The notes under the pieces: model-generated
Told to the model about the DNA's origin: nothing
What the model saw: the letters and a program-made list of their open reading frames with translations, nothing else
The model's database searches: none
Part shown: positions 13,200-25,084 of the stretch, piece after piece
How positions within the stretch are numbered: the stretch's first letter is position 1
Layout of the letters: the number at the start of each line of letters is the position of its first letter
Position numbers and translations under genes: made by a program
NCBI RefSeq assembly: GCF_037392515.1
Contig: NC_090288.1
Span: 19,128,969-19,192,968, forward strand
Length of the DNA: 64,000 nucleotides
Origin: Haliotis asinina
Lineage: Eukaryota; Mollusca; Gastropoda; Lepetellida; Haliotidae
Reading direction: 5' to 3'

Positions 13200-13500
13200 T
13201 CCATCAACTGTATGCCTGTGCCGGTAACGAGCGACCCGCTAGCTCAAGTCTCAACACTGAACAAGGTCTCAGTACGCGGGCTCTTTGTTCGTGTTGACTG
13301 ATCGACGCTGGGCGATGCGGATTAACGCACGTCTCACACTGCGTCGCCATGGCAGCAAGTGTCATGCGGACAACACGTGACTGAGCTCACACAGTTGGGC
13401 GCGCCTCAGTCTTGACGTCACACAAAGTATTACACGTGGCAGCGTCCAGGAAACAACGCACAAGTCTGTGTGGGGCCTGTTGTCATCTGTGATTGGTGAG
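13200..13500. promoter_or_regulatory. CpG-rich promoter-like segment with CRE and splice donor
   Basis: This stretch is clearly richer in CG dinucleotides than its surroundings. It contains a full TGACGTCA at 13413-13420, ACACGTG at about 13373 and 13433, and an inverted CCAAT (GATTGG) at about 13491-13496. GATTGGTGAGTGCC at the end could be a 5' splice site of a non-coding first exon. No matching downstream coding exon was identified, and the strand is not settled. Confidence 0.3.
13413..13420. promoter_or_regulatory. Full CRE/ATF palindrome
   Basis: TGACGTCA is the exact eight-base palindrome bound by CREB/ATF dimers. It sits in the CpG-rich segment, and a second exact site lies at 13600-13607. 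Confidence 0.5.
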
Positions 13501-13599
13501 TGCCAAAGTAGAATGGTCGATGTGTTATATCTAGTAAATATTAATTTCCATTTTGATTCAGTCGACGGTCGTTTACGTCATGAACATGACGTAACGGTG

Positions 13600-13607
13600 T
13601 GACGTCA
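13600..13607. promoter_or_regulatory. Full CRE/ATF palindrome
   Basis: TGACGTCA is preceded at 13574-13594 by an inverted pair of half sites (TACGTCA six bases from TGACGTA). Confidence 0.45.
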
Positions 13608-13755
13608 TTGCGATAGCACGTTTGTGCCTCGCCTATAACAGATACCAACGTGAACAGTGACAGGTCTCAGAGGCTCTTTTCACGAAACAACCTTTATTAA
13701 GGTTAACCTTAACCCCCTTTCTTTAACATTGCTCTAAGACTACATAAGCAGGTCT

Positions 13756-13770
13756 AGGTCACATTGACCT
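13756..13770. promoter_or_regulatory. Perfect IR3 nuclear-receptor (estrogen-response-like) element
   Basis: AGGTCACATTGACCT is a perfect inverted repeat of AGGTCA with a 3-bp spacer, the classical estrogen-receptor/ERR site architecture. Whether it is used is unknown. Confidence 0.4.
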
Positions 13771-13807
13771 CAAAGAACGATCGCCCAGGCCACACTGAAC
13801 TCAAACA

Positions 13808-14429
13808 AGAACGGTCGCCCTCTATCTGATATTATCACGTGACTCACAGTTTAAACGTCATACCACCATAATCCAACTTACATCATACAGACTATGATAA
13901 GCATGACACACGATGTATTTATATAACGTCATCAGAACAAGGCGAGTCATGCAATGTCAATATCGAACCAAGGGCTTGCCCACACCTCTGTGTTTGTATA
14001 CATGTACTATAATTAGCTAGATCACTTGCAGAACCAGTTTTTCTTTTAACAAAATGTTTCCAAGCTAATTTCGTAGGTATGTATTTTGCTAATGACATGG
14101 TGATGGATGAACCGAGTGAACCAGAAGTGTTACTGAAATAACACCACAACGTGGCATTTCGTCTAAATACATTTACTGGCTCATAATGAAGATCTTATAT
14201 CTTGGAGTAACAGCTCTTGTAGTGGGCTTAGAAACGACGTAAAGAGATCTTCAGATGTACACTGAAACAAGGTATACATTGTCGTGTGTGACTTACATGG
14301 GTGTAACCCTAAACCAGGTTTTTAAGGAGACCAAACCCTACCTTTGGAGCCTGGTGCACTACAGATCTTGTCGACAGATAACTGTATATGCAACCGCGAT
14401 GTGCAGATAAGACAGCAGGGTGAATTACG
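13808..14429. other. Unique spacer
   Basis: No coding sequence, array or mobile element was recognised between the nuclear-receptor-like site and the next minisatellite. Confidence 0.4.
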
Positions 14430-15300
14430 AAATCATCGACAGGCAGGCAAGTGATGCACTACGAATAACGGAATGTTTGAACTTCGACAGCCAGAATTGT
14501 GAAACACGATGAATTCGGAGATACGGGAATGTTTGTCATTTCGACAAACAGGTACATGGAACATGTTGGATATGGGAATGTTTGTCACCTCGATCGACAG
14601 GAATGTGAAACATGACGAATTAAGGAAAGTTTGTTATATTGACAGACAGGAATGTGAAACATGACGAATTAAGGAAAGTTTGTTATATTGAGAGACAGGA
14701 ATGTGAAACATGACGAATTAAGGAATGTTTGTTATATTGACTGACAGGAAAGTGATACATGACGAATTAAGGAAAGTTTGTTATATTGACAGACAGGAAT
14801 GTGAAACATGACGAATTAAGGAATGTTTGTTATATTGAGAGACAGGAATGTGAAACATGACGAATTAAGGAAAGTTTGTTATATTGAGAGACAGGAATGT
14901 GAAACATGACGAATTAAGGAAAGTTTGTTATATTGACTGACAGGAAAGTGATACATGACGAATTAAGGAAAGTTTGTTATATTGACAGACAGGAATGTGA
15001 AACATGACGAATTAAGGAATGTTTGTTATATTGAGAGACAGGAATGTGAAACATGACGAATTAAGGAATGTTTGTTATATTGACAGACAGGAAAGTGATA
15101 CATGACGAATTAAGGAAAGTTTGTTATATTGACAGAGAGGAATGTGAAACATGACGAATTAAGAAAAGTTTCTTATATTGACAGTCAGGAAAGTGATACA
15201 CGTCGAATTAATGAATGTTTGTTACACTGACAGACAGAAATGTGAAAAATGGTGAATTAGTGAATGTTTGTTACACTGACAAACAGAAATATGAAAGATA
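14430..15300. repeat. 49-bp minisatellite array
   Basis: About 18 units of 49 bp are centred on ATGACGAATTAAGGAAAGTT, followed by TGTTATATTGACAGACAGGA. Both edges are degenerate (14430-14600 and 15180-15300), while the core is very uniform. Units alternate between AATGTGAAACATG and AAAGTGATACATG types, which suggests multi-unit expansion. Confidence 0.92.
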
Positions 15301-15594
15301 ATGTTTGTCAGTATGACGCATCTAAAGAAATAGCTAGGCGAATGGCTAACGTTGATAGTGGGTAGAATGCGATAAGGATAACTAAATGGGTTGAACACCT
15401 TTGGAGATAACAATATAGTTAAGTAGAACACCTTGACACCAAGACGTCGAAACATACTGAGAGGTATCAGAACACATTCCGGAAGTAGAGTCCACGCAGG
15501 CTACAGGTCATGCATATCACGTATGAAAACAAAGATCCAAGCAACGTTCATGAAATATAGTCTCCCGCCAGTGTTCAGTCAACTGACACAGCCA

Positions 15595-17060
15595 CAACAC
15601 AAGTCCGGCTCTATCCATCCAAACCAACACATTAACCTCTCCACGCCACGATCCATCCACACCAACACATTAACCTCTCCATGCAACGATCCATCCACAC
15701 CAACACATTAACCACTCCACGTCACAATCCATCCACACCAACGCATTAACCTCTGAACTCAACGATCTATCCACACCAACACATTAACCTCTCCACTCAA
15801 TGACCCATCCACACCAACACATTAACCTCTCCACTCAATGATCCATCCACACCAACACATTAACCACTCCACGCCACGATCCATCCACACCAACACATTA
15901 ACCGCTCCACTCAATGATCCAATCACACCAACCCATTAACCTCTCCACTCAATGATCCATCCACACCAACATATTAGCCGCTCCACGCCACGATCCATCC
16001 ACACCAGCACATTAACCTCTCCACTCAATGATCCAACAACTCCAGCACATTAACCTCTTCATGCAACGATCCATCCACACCAACACATTAATCTCTGAAC
16101 TCAATGATCCATCCACATCAACCACTCCGCTCAACGATCCATCCACAGCAACACATTAACCACTCCGCGCCACGATCCATCCACACCAACACATTAACCT
16201 CTCCGGTTAACAATCCATCCACACCAACACATTAAGCACTCTGCTCAATAAGCCATCCACACCACATTAACCTCTCCAAGCAACGATCCATCCACACCAA
16301 CACATTAACCTCTCCATGCAACGATCCATCCAACACATTAACCTCTCCGGTTAACAATCCATCCACACCAACACATTAAGCACTCTGCTCAATAATCCAT
16401 CCACAACACATTAACCTCTCCATGCAACGATCCATCCACACCAGCACATTAACCTCTCCACTCAATGATCCAACAACTCCAGCACATTAACCTCTTCATG
16501 CAACGATCCATCCACACCAACACATTAATCTCTGAACTCAATGATCCATCCACATCAACCACTCCGCTCAACGATCCATCCACAGCAACACATTAACCAC
16601 TCCGCGCCACGATCCATCCACACCAACACATTAACCTCTCCGGTTAACAATCCATCCACACCAACACATTAAGCACTCTGCTCAATAATCCATCCACACC
16701 ACATTAACCTCTCCAAGCAACGATCCATCCACACCAACACATTAACCTCTCCATGCAACGATCCATCCAACACATTAACCTCTCCGGTTAACAATCCATC
16801 CACACCAACACATTAAGCACTCTGCTCAATAATCCATCCACAACACATTAACCTCTCCATGCAACGATCCATCCACACCAACACATTAACCTCTCCATGC
16901 AACGATCCATCCACACCAACACATTAACCTTTCTCTCCATGCAACGATCCATCCACACCAACACATTAACCTCTCCACTCAATGATCCATCCACACCAGC
17001 ACATTAACCTCACCACTCAATGACCCATCCACACCAACACATTTACCATGCCACAATCAA
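15595..17060. repeat. 38-bp minisatellite array
   Basis: The units are built on CCATCCACACCAACACATTA followed by ACCTCTCCA and a variable link (CTCAATGAT, CGCCACGAT, TGCAACGAT). They number about 38. Some units are shortened by loss of the CACACC segment. It has no ORF of interest. Confidence 0.93.
16000..16870. repeat. 437-bp higher-order duplication in the 38-bp array
   Basis: The odd phrase CCAACAACTCCAGCACATTA near 16030 recurs 437 bp later near 16467. The neighbouring odd units (AATCTCTGAACTC, CACATCAACCACTCCGCTC, CTCCGGTTAAC, GCACTCTGCTC) follow in the same order. This marks a two-copy higher-order unit. Confidence 0.8.
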
Positions 17061-17430
17061 TCCATGTCAACATTGACCATTCATTAGTATACCTACCAAG
17101 GGAAAAACAGCAATCTCGTGTGACGTATAGGTTGAGTTTCGATTCCAAATGATAGGGAAACTGAAAATCGGAGAGGTAACCATAGCAACGCTGTTGCCAG
17201 ATACATTCGTAATGGTCACAGCTGTCAATGTCAACTCACCGTTTTCCTCTCATTAAATGCACGTGCTTGCTTATACATCTGATGTGCGAAAAGGACCAAA
17301 GGGATACCATGCTAACGTCCCTGAAATGAAATTTCATGTATTACAGAAAACATAGGTGCATAAGTTCTATTCATAAAATATAACAATATAAGAGGAGCTA
17401 GCTGGCTTTAGTCATTTTCAGAAAATTGTA
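17061..17430. other. Spacer
   Basis: Unique sequence between two repeats, with no recognised feature. Confidence 0.35.
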
Positions 17431-17532
17431 GTGCATATCTATATCTATATGTATCTATACCTATATCTATCTATGTATGTGTGTGTGTGTGCGTGTGCGT
17501 GGATGCGTGCATGCGTTAGTGCGTGCGTGCAG
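17431..17532. repeat. TATC/GT-rich microsatellite cluster
   Basis: Interrupted TATCTA repeats run into (TG)n and TGCG-rich repeats (GTGTGTGTGTGCGTGTGCG). Confidence 0.85.
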
Positions 17533-17577
17533 ACTTAGCATATGTAGCAACAGTTGATTTTGTTGCATGCTGAGAAA

Positions 17578-18012
17578 CATCCGACTGCTGTCTGTTAAGA
17601 TAGACCTACTGTACTGTTTTCCCAACAACAGGCTGTTGCGCTGTCTGGACCCATTGCACTGTTTTCCCAACAACATGTTGTTACGCTGTCTTCTAAGATA
17701 GACCCACTGTACTGTTTTCCCAACAACATGCTGTTACGCTGTCTTCTAAGATAGACCCACTGTACTGTTTTCCCAACAACATGCTGTTACGCTGTCTTCT
17801 AAGATAGACCCACTGTACTGTTTTCCCAACAACATGCTGTTACGCTGTCTTCTAAGATAGACCCACTGTACTGTTTTCCCAACAACATGCTGTTACGCTG
17901 TCTTCTAAGATAGACCCACTGTACTGTTTTCCCCAAAAACATGCTGTTACGCTGTCTTCGAAGATAGACCAACTGTACTGTTTTCCCAACAGCAGGCTGT
18001 TACGCTGTCTGT
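17578..18012. repeat. 53-bp minisatellite array
   Basis: About eight units contain CTGTTTTCCCAACAACATGC, TGTTACGCTGTCTTCTAAGA and TAGACCCACTGTA. The five central units are nearly identical and the flanking ones are diverged. The spacing between CTGTTTTCCC starts is 53 bp (17712, 17765, 17818, 17871). Confidence 0.92.
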
Positions 18013-18414
18013 TGTGAGAGATTGACGTAACACCAAGGAGAAACGTGTATATGAAACTCGACGGGATATATCATGTCGAATTAAGAACGTGTGGCGCACA
18101 ACGTGGAAAACAGGTCGAGTGAATTTGACTCCGAAGCGCAACAACGTCATTATTTTTCATATTTTAACATATCGACTTCACTTGTCTCAAACGCCGATGT
18201 ATTTTTCGTCACTAAAATATGGGTATCAACCACAAATTTTAGGCATGTTTGATGATATCCTGTCAACGACTCTCACCCATCGCTTATGAAACACGCCCTC
18301 AAGCAACAACGATCTTTCCACAATAATTTTGCTGGCAGTCTGCCAAGGGATGGTCTGATCTAAAAATAGCCGAAACTCGCTCGGGACTTAATCCTAGTAT
18401 TTGGGATTAGTTGT

Positions 18415-18535
18415 TATGCTGCGCAGGCGTTGTGCATTCGGTGACCTACTTTTGTTAAGAGCAGACGTTAGGCGTACCCGGGTGACGATAAACCAGTGAC
18501 GAGGTGACGGTGAGTGGTATCTTGACACAACCTTT
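18415..18535 (+). promoter_or_regulatory. Possible diverged relative of the 20.5/21.3-kb leader unit
   Basis: CTGCGCAG, GGTGACCTACTTT and GCAGACGTTAGGCGTAC occur in the same order as in the two leader units at 20.5 and 21.3 kb. They are followed by a possible donor (GACGGTGAGTGG). I see no TATA box upstream. The similarity is short and could be chance. Confidence 0.25.
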
Positions 18536-18867
18536 CGGTTTAGTTGCAGTTCACGTAGCTTTCCGCCTTCGTTCCCCAGCGTCGACTTATGTGCCTTTCA
18601 GTTCAGACACAACTTGGGCCTAAATGCCGGAAATAATCTTCTTCCGGTTGTCCGTGGGTACACCAGTGAGGGTAACCAGAATTCAGTATATTTCAGTGGT
18701 AGGACTTATTCATCAAGTCAGTTGCTACTAATTACTTTCCGCATGATGAAGTCCTATTGAGGTAACAGCCTGAAACATGTGGGTGACGTAAGATTATATT
18801 TGTGTCAATGTATTTGATGAGCCACCAACAATGAGGTGTTCATACCATGCATGTCGATCAGTGACAT

Positions 18868-19160
18868 GGGTTGATCAACGATATACAGGATGATCAACGA
18901 TATACAGGATGATCAATGATATACAGGATGATCAACGATATACAGGATGATCAATGATATACTGCAGGTTGATCAAAGATATACAGTTCGATCAACTATA
19001 TACGGGTGGATGAATGATATAAGGGTCGATGAACGATATACAGTTTGATCAATGATATACAGTTCTATCAGCTATATACGGGTGGATGAATATTAGGGTC
19101 GATCAACGATATACCGGATGATCAATGATATACGGGTTGATTAATGATATACGTATCATA
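18868..19160. repeat. 19-bp minisatellite array
   Basis: Units are of the type GATCAACGATATACAGGAT. The first four or five are nearly perfect. Later ones diverge (GATGAATGATATAAGGGTC, GATCAACTATATACGGGTG). Confidence 0.88.
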
Positions 19161-20485
19161 CATCACGACTTCTCTTTCCACTCATAACATATGGCACTGA
19201 GTTATGCGTAATTCTACAAGCATGACTTCATGCGGGCTGGGTCGACAGACCCCTACAGCTGTTAACCAACCGACCATGCAGGTCTGTCAACGTATTACGT
19301 CACAGTGACGCTGAGGCCACATAGAGTGACGCACGTATCGAGTGGATACAGAACGTGTCAGATGGTTCACACGAGCTCCATGAAGACAAGGGATCCTGAT
19401 TAGTGTCTCGAGAGCAAGTGTCAATAACGCTTGTTGGCCAGGCCAATCAAACTGTTGTTAGTTATCGGAGTATGGAATCACTTCGAGAAATTCATGCCGC
19501 CATGTTATAAAGTAATTCCCCTCTGAATAGGCCTCTCGTTGATTTCTCTGGTCATTTGTGATTATTGGTTAGTATTATCTTAAGAAGCGTTATAGTAAGT
19601 GCGCTCGAGTATTCATACTTGGCTGACCTGCGTCATCAGAGATTACCACATTCCTAGTACTTTAGAAGTTCAGTTTAAGTTAACCAGTTTAAATACAAGA
19701 CAGATTAGGACAGTGTTCCACACTGAAAATATAGGTATGAAATTACAGATATAATACAAAATGGCTACGAGGAGAAGGCGAAAGAAAGTCAGCCATGTGC
19801 CCTGGTTGCTTGGTTTTACAGTTTTGGGGCGACCATTTGTCCTGCTATAACAGTATGGTGTAAGCCGCTGTATCCAAGCAACATAGGGGGACAGTAGTAA
19901 ACGCTCTTCACATATCTGTGTCAAAGTTGGGAATCGAACACGGGTCGTCAGCGTGGCGAGCGAATGGTTTTACAACTTGACTTTCTCACTGCTCTCTTCA
20001 AAAACTGCAAACTATGAGAAGTGGGTATGTGTGTCATTGTTTACAGCAAGTAATACGACGTCAAATTTCACAATAGTGTAGAACATCAGAAATGCAAAAT
20101 CATCATCACTGTATCGTTAACAGTTATATATGTCAGCAATCGAAATGTCAAATGTCACACGTGGATATCAGAAATGGTACATGCTATCAGTACTTGGTTC
20201 TTTGTGATTATTACAGTTCTTATCTTTATGACTAAATGTATGATACAGCTTTAACGATGACGTCACTTGAAATCTAACAACCAGTGAACAACACCGTAGG
20301 TCACTCGTCAACCAAACATATTTACTTTGCCAACACGTTTCGATCTGGTTCGTTGAGGTTTCCAAGATCGAAAGAAAACACTGCTTTCGAAAGACAGCTC
20401 TACTGTAAATTGTTAGTTTTTTATCCTTGTGCCCGCTGTATAAAGAGATCGTTAAAATCAACACATTTCCCTCGCTGTCGGCGTG
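19161..20485. other. Non-coding spacer
   Basis: No array, mobile element or convincing coding exon was seen. A full TGACGTCA lies at 20258-20265. Confidence 0.35.
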
Positions 20486-20500
20486 TCCCTCCCCCTTCGC

Positions 20501-20508
20501 TATAAATA
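20501..20508 (+). promoter_or_regulatory. TATA box, leader unit A
   Basis: TATAAATA, continuing TATAAATAGTAC, is a textbook TATA element. It sits upstream of a block duplicated at 21.27 kb, where the TATA box is also kept. The expected transcription start is about 20530. Confidence 0.6.
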
Positions 20509-20530
20509 GTACAGCGGATGACCTTTGCGC

Positions 20531-20682
20531 GACGACGATGTTGCTGCGCAGTAGTTAACTACTCGATGTGCGGCGCTATCTTTTGCCAGTTGGTGACCTA
20601 CTTTCAGTGAAAGCTGTCGTAATGACGTACAGAAGGGAAGCGTCCTAATGACGTGGAAATCGGATCACAGACCAGGTTGTGG
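20531..20682 (+). ncRNA. Putative non-coding first exon, leader unit A
   Basis: This is the segment between the expected start and a consensus 5' splice site (GTGG/GTAAGT, intron from 20683). It contains a perfect 14-bp palindrome (AGTAGTTAACTACT), two short upstream ORFs of 6 and 13 codons, and two ACGT-centred half sites (AATGACGTAC, AATGACGTGG). It is about 90% identical by eye to unit B, 771 bp downstream. It may be 5' UTR of an unrecognised gene or part of a non-coding transcript. The 5' end is inferred from TATA spacing. Confidence 0.35.
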
Positions 20683-20829
20683 GTAAGTTGATGAATTATG
20701 CATGGTTATCAGCCGAACAGCTTCGGCCCTTGTGTATCGCAGATGTGATCCCCGTGGCTCCCAGAAATCCCTTAAAACAAGCCGAGTCAAATATATATCG
20801 TGTCAGTGTAGTTTACGTACTTGCCTGTG

Positions 20830-21075
20830 CGAGTATTCCCAAGGCAACGATATTCCCGAGTATATTTCAAGCAATCACGTGTCTGAGCGCATTCCAAGAA
20901 ATTACGTGTCCGAGTACATTCCAAGTAATCACGTGTCCGAGTACATTCCAAGTAATCACGTGTCCGAGAAATCGCGTGTTCGAATACATTCAAGTAATCA
21001 CATGCCCTGTGAGAACCTTCGTAATCACGTGTCCGAGTATGTTACGAGAAATTACGAGTCCGAGTAATCACGTGA
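20830..21075. repeat. 27-bp array carrying E-boxes, unit A
   Basis: About nine units resemble GAGTACATTCCAAGTAATCA + CGTGTCC. Around five keep the palindromic E-box CACGTG (near 20875, 20930, 20956, 21026 and 21067). One more CACGTG lies at about 21199. Since 27 is divisible by 3, long ORFs appear here that are probably not genes. Confidence 0.85.
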
Positions 21076-21265
21076 ATGAATAATTTCAAGCATGCTCGTG
21101 TCCCAGTATATCGCAAGAATTGTCTGAATACACTACATAGGTAATCAGGAGTTTGACTGTATTTCATGTGATCACCTGTCCGAGCATATCCACTTTAATC
21201 ACGTGATTCGCAATCTTTACTTTAAGTTATGTTCCCTCGCTGCCGTTGTCGCCTTTCCCTTTAGC

Positions 21266-21274
21266 TATAAATAG
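21266..21274 (+). promoter_or_regulatory. TATA box, leader unit B
   Basis: TATAAATAG is in the same context as in unit A (CTATAAATAGT.CAGCGGATGAC). The expected transcription start is about 21297. Confidence 0.6.
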
Positions 21275-21296
21275 TCCAGCGGATGACTCACTCCAC

Positions 21297-21453
21297 TGCG
21301 CGACGACGATGTTGCTGCGCAGTAGTTAACTACTCGATGTGCGGCGCTAGCGTTTGCCAGTCGATGACCTACTTTCAGTGAAAGCTGACGTAAAGACGTA
21401 CAGAAGGGAAGCGTCCTAATGACGTGGAAATCGGATCACAGACCAGGTTGTGA
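21297..21453 (+). ncRNA. Putative non-coding first exon, leader unit B
   Basis: This is the tandem paralogue of the unit A leader. It has the same 14-bp palindrome, the same two upstream ORF lengths and the same donor (GTGA/GTAAGT, intron from 21454). Differences are scattered substitutions and a few small indels. Retention of both TATA box and donor in two diverged copies is the main argument that this is a real transcription unit. Confidence 0.35.
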
Positions 21454-21599
21454 GTAAGTTGATGAATTATGCATGGTTATCATCGGAACAGCTTCGGCCC
21501 TGGTGTATCGCTGATGTGATCCCCGGGGAAACTTCCTCAACACAAGCCGAGTCAAATATATATATCGGTATCAGTGTAGTTTATGTACTTGCGTGTGAG

Positions 21600-21885
21600 A
21601 GTATGCCCAAGGCAATGATATGCCAGAGTACATTCCAAGTAATCACGTGCCCAAGTACATTCTAAGAAATAACGTGTTAGAGTGCATTCCCAGTAATTAC
21701 GTGTGCGAGTACATTCCAGGCAATCACGTGCCCAAGTACACACTAAGTAATCACGTGTCTAGGTACATTCTAAGTAATTACGTGTCCAAGTTCATTTTAA
21801 GTAATAACGTGTCCGAGTACATTCCAAGTAACCACGTGTTTGAGTACATTCCAATGAATTATGTGTCCCAGTAATGTCAAGAAAG
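21600..21885. repeat. 27-bp array carrying E-boxes, unit B
   Basis: This is the counterpart of the 20830-21075 array, with about ten units. CACGTG is kept near 21643, 21725, 21752 and 21832. Other units have ACGTG with a changed flank. Confidence 0.85.
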
Positions 21886-21993
21886 CAGGTGTCGGGATAC
21901 TTTCTAATTACTCGCGTATCCGGGATTACTCCAAGTAATCAAGTGTGTGTGTAAACCGGCATGTCACGTCTAATCTTTACTTCATGTCATGTA

Positions 21994-24861
21994 CCCTCGT
22001 TTTGGAGGTGATCGTCAGCTTGAGTTGTACATAGAATAGCGGAGACATTGTATGGAGGTGATCGTCAGCTTGAGTTGTACATAGAATAGCGGAGACATTG
22101 TATGGAGGTGATCGTCAGCTTGAGCTGTACACAGAATAGCGGTGATCGTCAGCTTGAGTTGTACACAGAATAGCGGTGATCGTCAGCTTGAGTTGTACAC
22201 AGAATAGCGGAGACATTGTATGGAGGTGATCGTCAGCTTGAGTTGTACATACAATAGCGGAGACATTGTATGGAGGTGATCGTCAGCTTGAGCTGTACAC
22301 AGAATAGCGGAGACATTGTATGGAGGTGATCGTCAGCTTGAGTTGTACATAGAATAGCGGAGACATTGTATGGAGGTGATCGTCAGCTTGAGTTGTACAC
22401 AGAATAGCGGAGACATTGTATGGAGGTGATCGTCAGCTTGAGTTGTACACAGAATAGCGGTGATCGTCAGCTTGAGTTGTACATAGAATAGCGGAGACAT
22501 TGTATGGAGGTGATCGTCAGCTTGAGCTGTACATAGAATAGCGGAGACATTGTATGGAGGTGATCGTCAGCTTGAGTTGTACACAGAATAGCGGAGACAT
22601 TGTATGGAGGTGATCGTCAGCTTGAGTTGTACACAGAATAGCGGAGACATTGTATGGAGGTGATCGTCAGCTTGAGCTGTACATAGAATAGCGGAGACAT
22701 TGTATGGAGGTGATCGTCAGCTTGAGTTGTACATAGAATAGCGGAGACATTGTATGGAGGTGATCGTCAGCTTGAGTTGTACACAGAATAGCGGAGACAT
22801 TGTATGGAGGTGATCGTCAGCTTCAGTTGTACATAGAATAGCGGAGACATTGTATGGAGGTGATCGTCAGCTTGAGTTGTACATAGAATAGCGGAGACAT
22901 TGTATGGAGGTGATCGTCAGCTTGAGCTGTACACAGAATAGCGGTGATCGTCAGCTTGAGTTGTACACAGAATAGCGGTGATCGTCAGCTTGAGTTGTAC
23001 ACAGAATAGCGGAGACATTGTATGGAGGTGATCGTCAGCTTGAGTTGTACATACAATAGCGGAGACATTGTATGGAGGTGATCGTCAGCTTGAGCTGTAC
23101 ACAGAATAGCGGAGACATTGTATGGAGGTGATCGTCAGCTTGAGTTGTACATAGAATAGCGGAGACATTGTATGGAGGTGATCGTCAGCTTGAGTTGTAC
23201 ACAGAATAGCGGAGACATTGTATGGAGGTGATCGTCAGCTTGAGTTGTACACAGAATAGCGGTGATCGTCAGCTTGAGTTGTACATAGAATAGCGGAGAC
23301 ATTGTATGGAGGTGATCGTCAGCTTGAGCTGTACATAGAATAGCGGAGACATTGTATGGAGGTGATCGTCAGCTTGAGTTGTACACAGAATAGCGGAGAC
23401 ATTGTATGGAGGTGATCGTCAGCTTGAGTTGTACACAGAATAGCGGAGACATTGTATGGAGGTGATCGTCAGCTTGAGCTGTACATAGAATAGCGGAGAC
23501 ATTGTATGGAGGTGATCGTCAGCTTGAGTTGTACATAGAATAGCGGAGACATTGTATGGAGGTGATCGTCAGCTTGAGTTGTACACAGAATAGCGGAGAC
23601 ATTGTATGGAGGTGATCGTCAGCTTCAGTTGTACATAGAATAGCGGAGACATTGTATGGAGGTGATCGTCAGCTTGAGTTGTACATAGAATAGCGGAGAC
23701 ATTGTATGGAGGTGATCGTCAGCTTGAGTTGTACATAGAATAGCGGAGACATTGTATGGAGGTGATCGTCAGCTTGAGCTGTACACAGAATAGCGGAGAC
23801 ATTGTATGGAGGTGATCGTCAGCTTGAGTTGTACATAGAATAGCGGAGACATTGTATGGAGGTGATCGTCAGCTTGAGTTGTACATAGAATAGCGGAGAC
23901 ATTGTATGGAGGTGATCGTCAGCTTGAGTTGTACACAGAATAGCGGAGACATTGTATGGAGGTGATCGTCAGCTTGAGTTGTACATAGAATAGCGGAGAC
24001 ATTGTATGGAGGTGATCGTCAGCTTGAGTTGTACACAGAATAGCGGTGATCGTCAGCTTGAGTTGTACACAGAATAACGGAGACATTGTATGGAGGTGAT
24101 CGTCAGCTTGAGCTGTACATAGAATAGCGGAGACATTGTATGGAGGTGATCGTCAGCTTGAGTTGTACATAGAATAGCGGAGACATTGTATGGAGGTGAT
24201 CGTCAGCTTGAGTTGTACATAGAATAGCGGAGACATTGTATGGAGGTGATCGTCAGCTTGAGTTGTACACAGAATAGCGGTGATCGTCAGCTTGAGTTGT
24301 ACACAGAATAGCGGAGACATTGTATGGAGGTGATCGTCAGCTTGAGCTGTACATAGAATAGCGGAGACATTGTATGGAGGTGATCGTCAGCTTGAGTTGT
24401 ACACAGAATAGCGGAGACATTGTATGGAGGTGATCGTCAGCTTGAGTTGTACATAGAATAGCGGAGACATTGTATGGAGGTGATCGTCAGCTTGAGTTGT
24501 ACACAGAATAGCGGTGATCGTCAGCTTGAGTTGTACACAGAATAACGGAGACATTGTATGGAGGTGATCGTCAGCTTGAGCTGTACATAGAATAGCGGAG
24601 ACATTGTATGGAGGTGATCGTCAGCTTGAGTTGTACATAGAATAGCGGAGACATTGTATGGAGGTGATCGTCAGCTTGAGTTGTACATAGAATAGCGGAG
24701 ACATTGTATGGAGGTGATCGTCAGCTTGAGTTGTACATAGAATAGCGGAGACATTGTATGGAGGTGATCGTCAGCTTGAGTTGTACACAGAATAACGGAG
24801 ACATTGTATGGAGGTGATCGTCAGCTTGAGCTGTACATAGAATAGCGGAGACATTGTATGG
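21994..24861. repeat. 50-bp minisatellite array with 34-bp deletion variants
   Basis: Units of 50 bp read GGAGGTGATCGTCAGCTTGA, GTTGTACATAGAATAGCGGA, GACATTGTAT. About ten units lack the 16-bp GGAGACATTGTATGGA segment and are 34 bp long. Substitutions are few (TACATA/TACACA, GTTG/GCTG). Rare marks (CATACAATAGC at 22251 and 23053; CTTCAGTTG at 22821 and 23623) recur 802 bp apart, showing a higher-order unit. AGAATAACGG recurs at 24071, 24539 and 24789. The 50-bp length keeps no frame open. Confidence 0.95.
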
Positions 24862-25084
24862 AGATATACTTAACTTTCAGCTGCATGTGCATAGAGTTTC
24901 ATTACAACTGTAATGTTTCATGTTGTCATTGTGTGGACATATAACTGCATATCGTAATGTTATGCTATATTAGATATCTTTTATGAGACGGGACAGTTGC
25001 CTCATCCATGGGACTTGAAATTGACATTGTATATTAGATGACCTGTCACTTTGTATTGTAGCTCACCAAGAACATGGGATATTC

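Noticed and set aside
20679..21874. ORFs through the 27-bp arrays (SEYIPSNHV-type repeats)
   Set aside because: The unit is nine codons long, so several frames stay open. No start context or domain supports translation.
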